DNA from: Bacteroidota bacterium
Lineage (GTDB): Bacteria; Bacteroidota; Bacteroidia; Chitinophagales; Saprospiraceae
NCBI GenBank assembly: GCA_024642705.1
Contig: JAHEAQ010000017.1
Span: 1 to 50,075 of the forward strand
Length of the DNA stretch: 50,075 nucleotides
Direction: 5' to 3'
Positions 9,088 to 18,010 of the stretch are shown here, in pieces (the first letter of the stretch is position 1; each line of letters begins with the position of its first letter). The translations under genes were made by a program, and so were the position numbers. The notes below the pieces were generated by a model that was not told the origin of the DNA, did not search any database, and worked only from the letters and a program-made list of their open reading frames with translations.

Positions 9088-9870
9088 AATATTGTATCTA
9101 TTTTACTCCATCAAAATATAAAAATAAATCTTATCAAACAATATTCAGCAGTATTAAATTTCAGAACGTTAATCGTTGTAATTGCCTCGTTATTGATAAC
9201 ATATCTTTCTTATGCTCTAAATATTAATTTTAATGTTGATCTTACTCTTATCAGCATTGCTGTTATTTTTCCTTTGGTTTTTACCATTAGAGGTTCATTT
9301 AGAAGGAGAGAAAAAGCACTGGAACATTTAAGCCAATTCAGAAGTGCTTTAAAAACTATTTATTATTTCTTCAATAGCAGCAGTAAATTATCTGAAGAAC
9401 TAAAACAAGAAATATCCACAATTTTAACGAAAGTTAGCGAAACTACAATCAATCATTTAAAGAACGATAATACTGAGACAGAATATCTTGATAATGCTGT
9501 GCACGAAATTTTTGATTTCACTATCAAAAATCAAGAGTTTGTTTCTGGGGGATTAAGGGATCGTGTTTTCAAAATTTTGGAAAATTTACACGAATCAATT
9601 GAAAATTTGCATTCTATACATACGCACCGCACACCAATCAGTCTAAAAGCTTATTGTAAAGTTTTCATTTATCTCTTCCCATTGATTTATGCACCCACTC
9701 TAATCAGTACAATTGGTACTGATTCTACTCAGTGGGCTACTTATTTTATTGTTGTTTTAACAGAATTCATTTTGATTTCATTGTATAATATCCAAGATCA
9801 ATTGGAATATCCTTTTGATGATCATGGATTGGATGACATCAAATTAGATACTTTCAAAATTGATAGATAA
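9076..9870 (+). CDS. Bestrophin-like membrane protein
   Basis: Predicted four-segment membrane protein: two hydrophobic helices near residues 31-70, a long polar middle (about 75-185), and two helices near 192-240. The end, 'IQDQLEYPFDDHGLDDIKLD', follows the bestrophin/RFP-TM pattern of an acidic helix, a Pro-Phe turn and DxxDI. 'FTIRGSFRRREKALEH' sits where bestrophins have their NN-YDR-WEAR motif, but that motif is not kept. A chloride-channel-like role is therefore a guess. The start is doubtful: the frame opens at a TTG and the 264 residues contain no internal Met, so no ATG start exists. Its first 12 bases overlap the first codons of the CotH-like gene on the other strand. Confidence 0.55.
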   Translation: MFFQNIVSILLHQNIKINLIKQYSAVLNFRTLIVVIASLLITYLSYALNINFNVDLTLISIAVIFPLVFTIRGSFRRREKALEHLSQFRSALKTIYYFFNSSSKLSEELKQEISTILTKVSETTINHLKNDNTETEYLDNAVHEIFDFTIKNQEFVSGGLRDRVFKILENLHESIENLHSIHTHRTPISLKAYCKVFIYLFPLIYAPTLISTIGTDSTQWATYFIVVLTEFILISLYNIQDQLEYPFDDHGLDDIKLDTFKIDR

Positions 9871-10463
9871 TTTTTTCCTCAGACTTTATTATTTAATCTT
9901 TCAAACATCCTTTTTTTCAATTTCAGAGTGTAAAGGCTTATTGTCATTTATACAATAAGAGGTAATAATAAAAAAGGTAAACAATTAAAAGCTGAGGATT
10001 ACAAATATTGAGATATTCAAATGAAAATGAATTTAAAAAAGGTAAATAAGTATTAAAAAAAACGAACAAGCCAAGTTCGCCAATTCTTAATTGGTCAGAT
10101 TGAATGCATCTCAGTCAGGAAAGAAGGTATAAGTTGGAAGAACATTTATATTTACCCTAATAGAAAATTACCCATGTTTCTTGGCAGCATTTGAATCATT
10201 CAAGAAAGCTGACTATCAAAGGTACTATGGGAGAGCACCTAATCAAACACAGTTTGTACACCGAAATTAATTGCAGAAGATATAGCTGAATTCGACCACT
10301 TAAAACCGATCCATCATTTCATTTATTCTCATTCTTTATACCGGTTTGAAATCAAATTAAAGGGTCCTTTACATAATATTTAAAAATAAGTCAAAAAAAA
10401 AGGTAACAGAATTCGATTTTTAAACACTAATACTATAGAACATAATCTGAAAATAGTATTTCT
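9871..10463. other. Intergenic stretch with a possible gene relic
   Basis: There is no intact gene in nearly 600 bases. An 8-bp hairpin (CTTATTGT/ACAATAAG, 9937-9944 with 9952-9959) lies downstream of the bestrophin-like gene but has no T-run. From 10133 to 10270 one frame stays open for 45 codons and reads plausibly as protein ('FLAAFESFKKADYQRYYGRA'). The stretch just before it looks coding in another frame, so a frameshifted relic is possible. I do not recognise a family. Confidence 0.25.
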
Positions 10464-11147
10464 ATGAAAACAATCCATTTATTTGAGGATCATATTTATT
10501 TGATCTGTAACCACTCAGTTGCTCGAAATCCAATGTTTTCTTCACCTTTAATGCAAAAATATTTCAAGTTGAAGATGGAAAAATATTTAATGCCCATATC
10601 TGATATTTTAGCTTATAGTATTACTGGGAATGAATTTCAAATACTTGTTAAATTGAAATCGAGGCAAATATTTTGCACTTATTATAATTCTTATAAAAAA
10701 GAGGCTATTTCAGATGCTGAGATTCCAGACACGACGTATATTTTTTCACAAGCTATGGCTAATTTGCAAGTAAGTTTTGTCAAACATTTTAATTTTTCGC
10801 ATAAACGCTCTGGCACATTGGTGGCAAGCCGATTTGGACGTAAGTTGATAGAAAATAATAAAGAGATGAATGAGTTGATAGAAAAATTAAATAAAGGTAT
10901 TGAACAACCCCATTATTCAGGAATATGGGTGAATGAAATTATGAAAGAGAAAAAAGCGATGACTAGTGGTTGGTTGTATTCCGAAGTTTTCAGGAGGGAA
11001 AAGTTAAGTGTTGATGGGTATTTGAATGCTTACAAAGTCAACCTCGGAGATAGCTTCAAAGTTCTTCCTCCATATCGCCTTTCATCCACTAATAATTTCT
11101 TCTTCCACCAAATTTTTAAAATTTTTCGCCAAAAAGCAGCACCGTAA
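10464..11147 (+). CDS. Y1-transposase-fold protein lacking the catalytic HUH motif
   Basis: The 227-residue protein follows the layout of REP-associated Y1 transposases. It has an N-terminal strand 'HIYLICNHSVARNPMF' (10-25, where transposases have YHVYNRG...LF), then 'MPISDILAYSITGNEFQILV' (43-62, matching '...ILAYCLMPNHFHLLV'), then 'FSHKRSGTLVASRF' (111-124, matching '...RSG-LFQ-RF'). The diagnostic HxH is replaced by E57-F-Q59, so metal binding and DNA nicking should be lost. The frame is otherwise intact, with an ATG start and no stops, which argues against simple decay. It stands alone between two non-coding stretches. Possible roles include a domesticated DNA- or RNA-binding protein. 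The C-terminal 60 residues look unrelated to transposases and may have been altered by frameshift. Confidence 0.6.
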   Translation: MKTIHLFEDHIYLICNHSVARNPMFSSPLMQKYFKLKMEKYLMPISDILAYSITGNEFQILVKLKSRQIFCTYYNSYKKEAISDAEIPDTTYIFSQAMANLQVSFVKHFNFSHKRSGTLVASRFGRKLIENNKEMNELIEKLNKGIEQPHYSGIWVNEIMKEKKAMTSGWLYSEVFRREKLSVDGYLNAYKVNLGDSFKVLPPYRLSSTNNFFFHQIFKIFRQKAAP

Positions 11148-11535
11148 ATCAATTTGCTTCCTCAATATTTTGTATTTACCCATTTTCAGAGCAATTGAAA
11201 ATTTAATTGCCAGGTTTGCCCATGCCATCCTTAAACAATAAACTTTCAATTACAGATACTATTATGTAGCTTTGAAAGCATTTCATTTTTAATTATGGAG
11301 ATAGTTTCCAAAGTTGATTTTAATGTCCTCTTTGGTAATCGAATATTAGTGGAATGATAGAATTCAACCGTTGAAAAAAAATATTTGATGTCGTAATCAA
11401 GGAAAAATGCATTTGGAATATAATCTTTTTTTGTTTCGTTTTTATCTCAACCAAAATATGAAAAGTATCTTTTGCTTTCTTTAATTATTGTCTGGTGTAT
11501 TTAGGTAATTCCCAACTTTTTATTAAAGTCCATAA
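11148..11535. other. Intergenic stretch between two converging genes
   Basis: These 390 AT-rich bases contain no gene I can support. The short open frames overlapping the end of the Y1-like gene have no codon structure or start that would make them credible. Confidence 0.35.
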
Positions 11536-11576
11536 AAAAGAGCGCTAAATCATTTTAATTGATTTAACGCTCTTTT
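11536..11576. terminator. Bidirectional terminator hairpin
   Basis: A 17-bp inverted repeat with one mismatch (AAAAGAGCGCTAAATCA / TGATTTAACGCTCTTTT), a 7-base loop, and A/T tracts on both sides. It lies between the Y1-like gene on the plus strand and the amidohydrolase gene on the minus strand and can end transcription from either side. Confidence 0.8.
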
Positions 11577-11643
11577 ACTTTTTTGCTTCAAATTGATAAT
11601 CAATAGCAATATTAAATTTATAAACAATTGAAATAATCGCCAA

Positions 11644-12954
11644 TTATTTGTCTATAGTATGTCCGTATTTATTTGAAAATCTATGGTAAAGTTCTTGTTG
11701 TTTGTTGTCTAATTTCACACCCTTCCCGCTGATAAATGCATGAGTTAAAATATTGGTTCGAATATCCAATGCATCACCCTCAGAAACAAATAATGTTGCG
11801 TCTTTACCTACTTCTAAGCTCCCTACTCTATCATCAATTCCAAGAATTTTAGCTGTATTTGAAGTAACTGTTTTTAGGGCATCCTCTTTTGTCATTCCAT
11901 AAGCTGAAGCGGTCCCTGCATAAAAAGGTAAATTTCTAGCGTTTGCCAACATTCCATCATGGGATAATCCAACAGTAATTCCAGCTTCTGTTAATAAATA
12001 TGGCAATCGATAAGGAAGATCAATATCTTCATCATCTCTGGATGGCAAACTGTGCACAGGTGGCAAGACTACAGCGATGTCATTATCCTTCAAAAATTCA
12101 CTTACATACAAAGCATCTGCCCCAGCCACGACAACAATTTTTTGAACCCCATTTTCTTTCAACAAGTTGACACCTTCGATGATTTCTTTAGCGTCAGAAG
12201 CATGTAACATTAGAATCGTAGATCCATCTAACAAACCCTGCATCTTGTCTAACTTCAGATTCATTTTCTTATCGGATACAGCCATATATGCAGTTGCATC
12301 AGCAAGTATTTTTGCAATTTCGCCAACTTCTTTATCGTAATTTTTATTTGGACTTTCTTTAACTGTAAAAGTTGCAAAATCAAAACTTCTGGTATTTTTC
12401 GCCGGCCAATTCATGTGCATAGCTATATCTACAGAATGCGTTGCATCCTCCCAATTCCATCCTTCCAATTCCATCACAGACGATAATCCAGAGATAATGC
12501 CTCCTGTCGGCGTAGTTTCAGTCAATAGAATTCCATTAAATCGCATTGTTGCAATATTCTCAGAATCCGTATTGTAAGCAATTTGAGATCTCACATTTGG
12601 ATTGAAAGTCCCAGTTTCTGACATGTCATCAGTTGCTTTAAAACTACTAACTTCTACTAGTCCCAACTGGGAATTTGGTAGAATCAATCCTGGATATACA
12701 TGCTTCCCTTTTACATCAAGGACTGTATATTTATTGTTATCGTTGCTAAATAAAGTGGCAGATCCTACAAAAGTCAATTTCCCTTTTTCAAACCCAATTG
12801 CTGAATTGGCAATTACTGTTCCATCCCCAATATGAGCGGTTCCACCAACTAGCATTATTGATTTTTCTTGGGCCTTAACTGGAATTGGAACTTGTGCATT
12901 TAAATATGCTGTTGAATTTGCTAAAAGCAATAAACCTAATATATAATTTTTCAT
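11644..12954 (-). CDS. Secreted amidohydrolase-family protein, metal motif lost
   Basis: A 436-residue protein with a signal peptide (1-20, LNAQ) and the frame of an imidazolonepropionase-like amidohydrolase. It has an N-terminal small beta domain ('KGKLTFVG', 57-64), the 'GKHVYPGLI' lead-in (83-91), and the C-terminal 'TSNTAKILGIDDRVGSLEVGKDATLFV' region. The HxH metal pair expected straight after 'YPGLI' is replaced by Asn94-Ser-Gln96, so hydrolysis by the usual two-metal route is unlikely. It is probably a non-catalytic or structural partner of the tandem amidohydrolase encoded four bases upstream in the same operon. Exported to the periplasm. Such paired amidohydrolase genes recur in Bacteroidota, but I know of no proven substrate. 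Confidence 0.75.
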   Translation of the reverse strand: MKNYILGLLLLANSTAYLNAQVPIPVKAQEKSIMLVGGTAHIGDGTVIANSAIGFEKGKLTFVGSATLFSNDNNKYTVLDVKGKHVYPGLILPNSQLGLVEVSSFKATDDMSETGTFNPNVRSQIAYNTDSENIATMRFNGILLTETTPTGGIISGLSSVMELEGWNWEDATHSVDIAMHMNWPAKNTRSFDFATFTVKESPNKNYDKEVGEIAKILADATAYMAVSDKKMNLKLDKMQGLLDGSTILMLHASDAKEIIEGVNLLKENGVQKIVVVAGADALYVSEFLKDNDIAVVLPPVHSLPSRDDEDIDLPYRLPYLLTEAGITVGLSHDGMLANARNLPFYAGTASAYGMTKEDALKTVTSNTAKILGIDDRVGSLEVGKDATLFVSEGDALDIRTNILTHAFISGKGVKLDNKQQELYHRFSNKYGHTIDK

Positions 12955-12958
12955 AGTT

Positions 12959-15900
12959 TTAGTTTTTTTGATTGATAAAATTGCCTAAATCATAATCATC
13001 ATCACAATGGAAATCAAAATGCGATTCAGAATTAGGCCTTTGCATCTTTCCACCCTTCTTTTTAGAATCTTTCATCTTTTGAATAATTCGAGCCCTTTCC
13101 ATTCTCATCTCATCTCGTAATTTTTGATCTTCGATAATATCAAAATATATTTTTCCATCAATTATTGTTTTTTCAGCACGAGCATAAACAGAAAGTGGAT
13201 GGTCTGTCCACAATACCACATCAGCATCTTTACCAACTTTAACACTTCCCATCTGTTTATCCAAATGAAGCATTTTGGCTGGATTTAAAGTCACCATTTT
13301 CCATGCATCTTCCTCAGAAATATTGCCATATTTGATTGTTTTGGCGGCCTCTTGATTTAATCTTCTACCCATATTGGCATCATCTGAATTAATTGCTGTA
13401 AGTACACCTTCTCTTTGCAAAATAGCTGCATTATAAGGTATTGCATAACGAACCTCCCATTTGTAATTCCACCAATCCGAAAAAGTGGATGCTGCAGCTC
13501 CATGTTCTTTCATTTTATCTGCAACTTTATAACCTTCCAAGATGTGCGTAAATGTATTTACTCTGAAATTAAAACTTTCCGCTAATTCCATTAGCATATT
13601 AATTTCTGATTGCACATAAGAGTGACAAGTGATGAATCGTTTTCCATTTATGATTTCTAACATCGCTTCATCCACTAAATCTCTTCTCGGTTTGATTGCC
13701 GTTGCTTTGGTCGTTGCATTTAGCGTATTGTAATTTTTCCATGCTTTTTCATATTCTAAAGCATTTGAAAAACCGTCCATATAAACTTGCTCAACACCCA
13801 TTCGTGACTGTGGATATCTAATAGATTGGTTGCTAGAAGAACGTTTTACATTTTCTCCTAATGCAAATTTTATAAATTCATCTGCTCCTTTAATTTTTAA
13901 GTTTTCTGGTGATTCACCCCATCTCAATTTAATCAATGCCGATTGACCGCCAACTGGATTTGCTGACCCATGTAGTACTTGGGCTGCTGTAACACCTCCA
14001 GCTAGCGTCCTGTAAATACTTATCTGCTCTGAATTCAATTGGTCTCCAATCCTAACCATGGATGAATTGGTAGCTCTATCATTACCTCCTCCACCAATAT
14101 GTGTATGCTCATCAATTATTCCTGATGTTAGGTGTTTCCCTGAACCATCAATTGTCAAAGTGCCGTCGGCATTAATGCTTTTTCCAATTTGTGCAATCTT
14201 TCCATCTTTTAGCAAAACGTCAGTATTCGTTAAAATACCGTCGGCTTCGTTTGTCCAAACTGTTGCATTCTTAATTAAAATATTCTCCTGTTTAGGCAAT
14301 TCTTTCCTTCCAAAAGCTACAAAAGGAAAAATTGTGTTTCCGACTAAATCCGTATTTTCTTTTGCTTCTTTATCTCCTCTTTTTCCTTTATCATTTGCTT
14401 TCACATCGCCATCTCTACTTGCTTCCCAATTGACCCAATCCCCATTCACTTCTTGACCTGTTCCTTTCCACCCATTTGCAGTTTTCCAGCCAGACAATCG
14501 AATTTCTTCTTTTGCATCTTTTTGAAGTTTGATTCCTAATGTGAGCAGATCATTGTCAAATTTTGATTTTGCATCAATAGAAGTAGAATCATCCAGTATA
14601 ACTTTTGATTTTTGGGATCCAGGTTCACCGCTTATTTCTAATTGATATACTGTTCCTCCAATATTTAAACTATAGACGCCAGAATAGTCATGAGTATTGA
14701 GTGGCTTCAATTTGTAGGGCTTACCTTGGACCCAATTCTCATGAATAATCATTTTATCTTTGAAAATTTCATCTGAAGTGATTAAAAAATTAGCAACCAT
14801 TCCGCTTTTAATTTTGCCAACAGAATTTTGAGCGTTTAATAACATCGCAGGAACTGTGGTTAAAGCCTTTAATGCTGCATTTTCGCTCAATCCATAATGG
14901 ATTGCAGTTCGAATATTGGTTAAAAAATCATCCCCTGCGCCCGCAGAAGTTATAGAAAATATTATTCCATTTTTCTCCAAAACACCCGGATTTGTTGGTG
15001 CTAATTCCCAATGTTTCATATCAGCATAAGATACTTTTTCAGCGTCAATTGGATCATCTACATCGTATGCATCCGGAAAATTAACTGGAACTATAAGTGA
15101 AGACTTTGTTGATTTAATATCATTGATTCTTTGATAATCATCGCCACCACTGGTGATAATGTACTTTACTCCAAATTCATCCCCAATTTTATCCGCTCTA
15201 AGCACATTAAGCCAGTTTCCTGCGTCGAATACTTGAGGTAATTTTTGTGAATTAATCCATGCCTCTAATGTTTGATCCGCAAAAGGTCTTGGCGATTGAG
15301 ATGAAAACCATTCCGCATCAAGATAAGTTTGTCGCAACAATGCAATAAAACCCATCATGGAACCTGGATAATTTTGTTGAGAGCTTCCTTTAGTTAATGA
15401 ATAATGAGCTGCTGCCTGATTCATTAATAAAGAACCGTTTACCGATTCTTCGCCCAAAGTTACCAGCGCTGAGGTGCCTCTAGAAATTCCATCTGACTTG
15501 TATGTCAGTACAGTTCCAAAACCATTTTTTCTCATTGCACCTGCTGATTTGCTGTCGATAGCAAATTCCTCACTAGCATTATATTGAGCTTTTATTGCTT
15601 CGTTTGCATTGTATGCACCTCTTGTGGCACTTTGAATTTGTTCTGCAGCACCAAATCCGCCTCCTCGTCTCTGCCTTTCTTGCTCAGGTATTCCATAATT
15701 AGTGTTCAAGTCTATAAATGAAGGATAAATGTATTTTCCTTTTAAATCTATGGTAGTATAACCTTTTGGAATTGGTATGCCTGGCCCAACATTTTCAATT
15801 TTGCCATTTTTAATAATTAAAGTGGCATTTTCGAGCTTAGTTTCTGGATCTGTAATAATGGTTGCATGGATAAATGCAAAAGCATCTTCCCTATTGTCCA

Positions 15901-15994
15901 AAACATCATTCCTTGGGAATGTTTCTTGGGAATATCCTAATTGAAGGCCTAATATAATTGAGACCAGCATTAAAATAATGTTAATTTGTTTCAT
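12959..15994 (-). CDS. Secreted tandem amidohydrolase; only the C-terminal half keeps metal ligands
   Basis: A 1011-residue exported protein (signal peptide 1-22, GYSQ) made of two imidazolonepropionase-like amidohydrolase units. In the first unit (about 40-430) the HxH site reads Asn97-Thr-Asn99 (SFIDLNTNYG), so it is inactive by motif. The second unit (about 575-980) has an intact His630-Thr-His632 (GIIDEHTHIGGG), later His residues in 'TCHSYVQ' and 'FTHILEG', and an Asp in 'NSDDAN', giving a complete metal centre. A linker of about 140 residues, rich in Lys and Asp ('KANDKGKRGDKEAKEN'), joins them. The C-terminus is short and His/Asp-rich ('HFDFHCDDDYDLG'). The first gene of a two-gene operon, it is followed after 4 bases by another degenerate amidohydrolase. 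A cyclic-amide or peptide-like substrate is inferred from the family only. Confidence 0.82.
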   Translation of the reverse strand: MKQINIILMLVSIILGLQLGYSQETFPRNDVLDNREDAFAFIHATIITDPETKLENATLIIKNGKIENVGPGIPIPKGYTTIDLKGKYIYPSFIDLNTNYGIPEQERQRRGGGFGAAEQIQSATRGAYNANEAIKAQYNASEEFAIDSKSAGAMRKNGFGTVLTYKSDGISRGTSALVTLGEESVNGSLLMNQAAAHYSLTKGSSQQNYPGSMMGFIALLRQTYLDAEWFSSQSPRPFADQTLEAWINSQKLPQVFDAGNWLNVLRADKIGDEFGVKYIITSGGDDYQRINDIKSTKSSLIVPVNFPDAYDVDDPIDAEKVSYADMKHWELAPTNPGVLEKNGIIFSITSAGAGDDFLTNIRTAIHYGLSENAALKALTTVPAMLLNAQNSVGKIKSGMVANFLITSDEIFKDKMIIHENWVQGKPYKLKPLNTHDYSGVYSLNIGGTVYQLEISGEPGSQKSKVILDDSTSIDAKSKFDNDLLTLGIKLQKDAKEEIRLSGWKTANGWKGTGQEVNGDWVNWEASRDGDVKANDKGKRGDKEAKENTDLVGNTIFPFVAFGRKELPKQENILIKNATVWTNEADGILTNTDVLLKDGKIAQIGKSINADGTLTIDGSGKHLTSGIIDEHTHIGGGGNDRATNSSMVRIGDQLNSEQISIYRTLAGGVTAAQVLHGSANPVGGQSALIKLRWGESPENLKIKGADEFIKFALGENVKRSSSNQSIRYPQSRMGVEQVYMDGFSNALEYEKAWKNYNTLNATTKATAIKPRRDLVDEAMLEIINGKRFITCHSYVQSEINMLMELAESFNFRVNTFTHILEGYKVADKMKEHGAAASTFSDWWNYKWEVRYAIPYNAAILQREGVLTAINSDDANMGRRLNQEAAKTIKYGNISEEDAWKMVTLNPAKMLHLDKQMGSVKVGKDADVVLWTDHPLSVYARAEKTIIDGKIYFDIIEDQKLRDEMRMERARIIQKMKDSKKKGGKMQRPNSESHFDFHCDDDYDLGNFINQKN

Positions 15995-16269
15995 TGAAAT
16001 ATTTTAGAAGATTAAAGTAAAATCGAATTAAATGGTTAGGTGTTAAAAATGATTTTAAACTTAATAATTTAATTTGTAAAATATTGATTTCCTTGATTAA
16101 ATTGATCTTAAGATAAAGTTTTCAAGATCCTTATTGTAAATAACATAAAATTAATTAGTGTATTTTGTCCTTTGGAATTCGGAATAAATATGTATTTTTC
16201 ATTTGAGAAATTCTGCACAAAAACACCCTGATATTAAAATATCTCTATAGATTAAAATAATCAAAACAG

Positions 16270-17256
16270 ATGTACATAAAAAGAAATTATGGCTTTTGGA
16301 TGACTTTCAATTGGTCAAAAAAACCCTTCATTATTGGGTTTATTTATTCCGCAATAATTTGCGGTTTATCCTTTTTCTTTGATAAAAACCTGCCCATTCC
16401 TTGGCAGCCAATAAGCATCATAGGAATTGCGGTTGCTTTTTATTTAGGCTTCAAGAACAATAGTTCCTATGACAGAACTTGGGAAGCTCGCAAAATATAT
16501 GGCGGAATTGTCAATACAAGCCGGAGTTTTGGAGCTGCCATTGTTTCGTTTGTGCAAGGACCGAATGAAGAAATTATAAAAAAAGAAATGATATACCGGC
16601 ATATTGCTTGGTTAACTGCACTAAGACATCAATTGAGGTTAAGCAGAACTTGGGAGCATACGAATGAACGCTTGAATGGCTTATATGTTCCTAATGTTTG
16701 CGAAAATTATTTTAATAAGCTTGATAACGAATTGGCAAATTTTATTTCCATTGAGGAACTAAAAAAACTTCAAAACAAAACCAACATTGCCACTCAATTA
16801 CTAAAAATTCAAACACAACGTTTTCAGGAATTGAAAAATATGGACTACATAGAAGACTTCAGGCATATGGAGTTATACCAACTGACAAAAAGTTTATATG
16901 ATGAGCAAGGACGAGCTGAAAGAATTAAAAATTTTCCATTTCCAAGACAATATGCGTCAACGGCTTTATGGCTTACTTTAGTTTTTTGTGGTTTTGTTCC
17001 CTTTGGGTTAATTGATATTTTCAAATCTGCAGAAGGCTGGATGTTTTGGATCTGTCCTTTTATGTCTGCATTAATAATTTGGATCTTCTTCTTGATGGAA
17101 AAAATAGGTGATTATTCAGAAAATCCATTTGAGGGAACTTACAACGATGTGCCGATTACATCAATTTCGAGAGGGATAGAAATAGATTTGAGAGAAATGA
17201 TAGATGATGAAAATATCCCAGAAGCTATTAGTGCAGAGAATGGTTTTTTAATGTAA
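16270..17256 (+). CDS. Bestrophin family anion channel-like protein
   Basis: A 328-residue inner-membrane protein with the bestrophin/UPF0187 (YneE) pattern. It has two N-terminal helices (about 19-36 and 46-61), then the signature 'FKNNSSYDRTWEAR' (61-74). A long helical cytoplasmic part follows, then two more helices (about 225-273), and the closing acidic segment 'ENPFEGTYNDVP' (284-295) that forms the sensor belt in bestrophins. Bacterial members form pentameric channels; several conduct cations rather than chloride, so ion selectivity is left open. The gene stands alone, divergent from the amidohydrolase operon, and is followed after 49 bases by the cupin gene. A more diverged bestrophin-like gene lies 6.4 kb upstream. 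Confidence 0.85.
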   Translation: MYIKRNYGFWMTFNWSKKPFIIGFIYSAIICGLSFFFDKNLPIPWQPISIIGIAVAFYLGFKNNSSYDRTWEARKIYGGIVNTSRSFGAAIVSFVQGPNEEIIKKEMIYRHIAWLTALRHQLRLSRTWEHTNERLNGLYVPNVCENYFNKLDNELANFISIEELKKLQNKTNIATQLLKIQTQRFQELKNMDYIEDFRHMELYQLTKSLYDEQGRAERIKNFPFPRQYASTALWLTLVFCGFVPFGLIDIFKSAEGWMFWICPFMSALIIWIFFLMEKIGDYSENPFEGTYNDVPITSISRGIEIDLREMIDDENIPEAISAENGFLM

Positions 17257-17305
17257 TCTAGGATTTGATTTTATTAACTTTAAAGATTATTAGAAAATTA
17301 ATCAA

Positions 17306-17869
17306 ATGAATCGTAGGAATTTAATGCTTTATGGATTAAGCTTGGGGCCAATTGTATTATTCGGTAAAAAATTGGTTTTAAATTTAAAATCATCTCTTGA
17401 AAAAGGATTTAAGGTTAATGCTGGAGAAGCTCGATTTGGAGTCCACTACAAAATGAAAGGCGTAACTTTTAATACATTGGATATAAAAATTTCTGGAAAA
17501 GACACAGAAGATGGATTGGCAGTTTTCGAACAAACAGGTCTAACTCCTTATGGCGGGCCACCACTCCACATTCATATGTACCAAGATGAATGGTTTTATG
17601 TTCTTAAGGGAAAATATAAATTTCAAGTTGGAGAAGATAAATTCGACTTAACAACAGGTGACACAATTTTTCTTCCAAGAAACATTCCACATGCATTCAT
17701 TCAATTATCCAAAAAAGGGAAAATGATTGTTTCCTATTTACCTGCTGGAAAAATGGAATCCTTTTTCCAAGTTACTGATCAATGGAATGAGCCGCCCTCA
17801 AAAGAGCAAATTGCAAAAGTTTTTAACGATCATGAAATGAAAATTGTTGGACCTCCTCTTTCAGTTTAA
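17306..17869 (+). CDS. Cupin-domain protein with an N-terminal membrane anchor or signal
   Basis: 187 residues. A short hydrophobic segment (6-20) follows MNRRN, possibly a weak twin-arginine or anchor signal. The cupin barrel spans about 55-160, with metal ligands His88, His90 and Glu95 ('HIHMYQDEWFYVLKG') and His129 ('LPRNIPHAF'). The set is complete for Mn/Fe/Zn. Single-barrel cupins of this type include small dioxygenases, isomerases and binding proteins, so no reaction can be assigned. It lies 49 bases after the bestrophin gene on the same strand and may be co-transcribed with it, though nothing functionally links the two. Confidence 0.75.
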   Translation: MNRRNLMLYGLSLGPIVLFGKKLVLNLKSSLEKGFKVNAGEARFGVHYKMKGVTFNTLDIKISGKDTEDGLAVFEQTGLTPYGGPPLHIHMYQDEWFYVLKGKYKFQVGEDKFDLTTGDTIFLPRNIPHAFIQLSKKGKMIVSYLPAGKMESFFQVTDQWNEPPSKEQIAKVFNDHEMKIVGPPLSV

Positions 17870-18010
17870 AAGCAGGATTTTATTTAATTATATTAATAAC
17901 TGAAATATTAAATCATTTCTAGAACAATTATCAATTTAATACATCAAAATTATTAGTTTTTTTAACTTACAGCTTAATTCAATCTCAAAGGAATTATTAA
18001 CAAAATAGAA

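Noticed and set aside
9937-9959. Small hairpin after the bestrophin-like gene as a terminator
   Set aside because: Only 8 bp, all but two pairs A-T, and no T-run.
11026-11241. A 71-codon frame overlapping the end of the Y1-like gene
   Set aside because: No start context or motif; its first half is the Y1-like gene in another frame.
14058-14456. A 132-codon plus-strand frame inside the tandem amidohydrolase gene
   Set aside because: Antisense to conserved catalytic codons (including HTH); Pro/Ser-rich as expected for a shadow frame.
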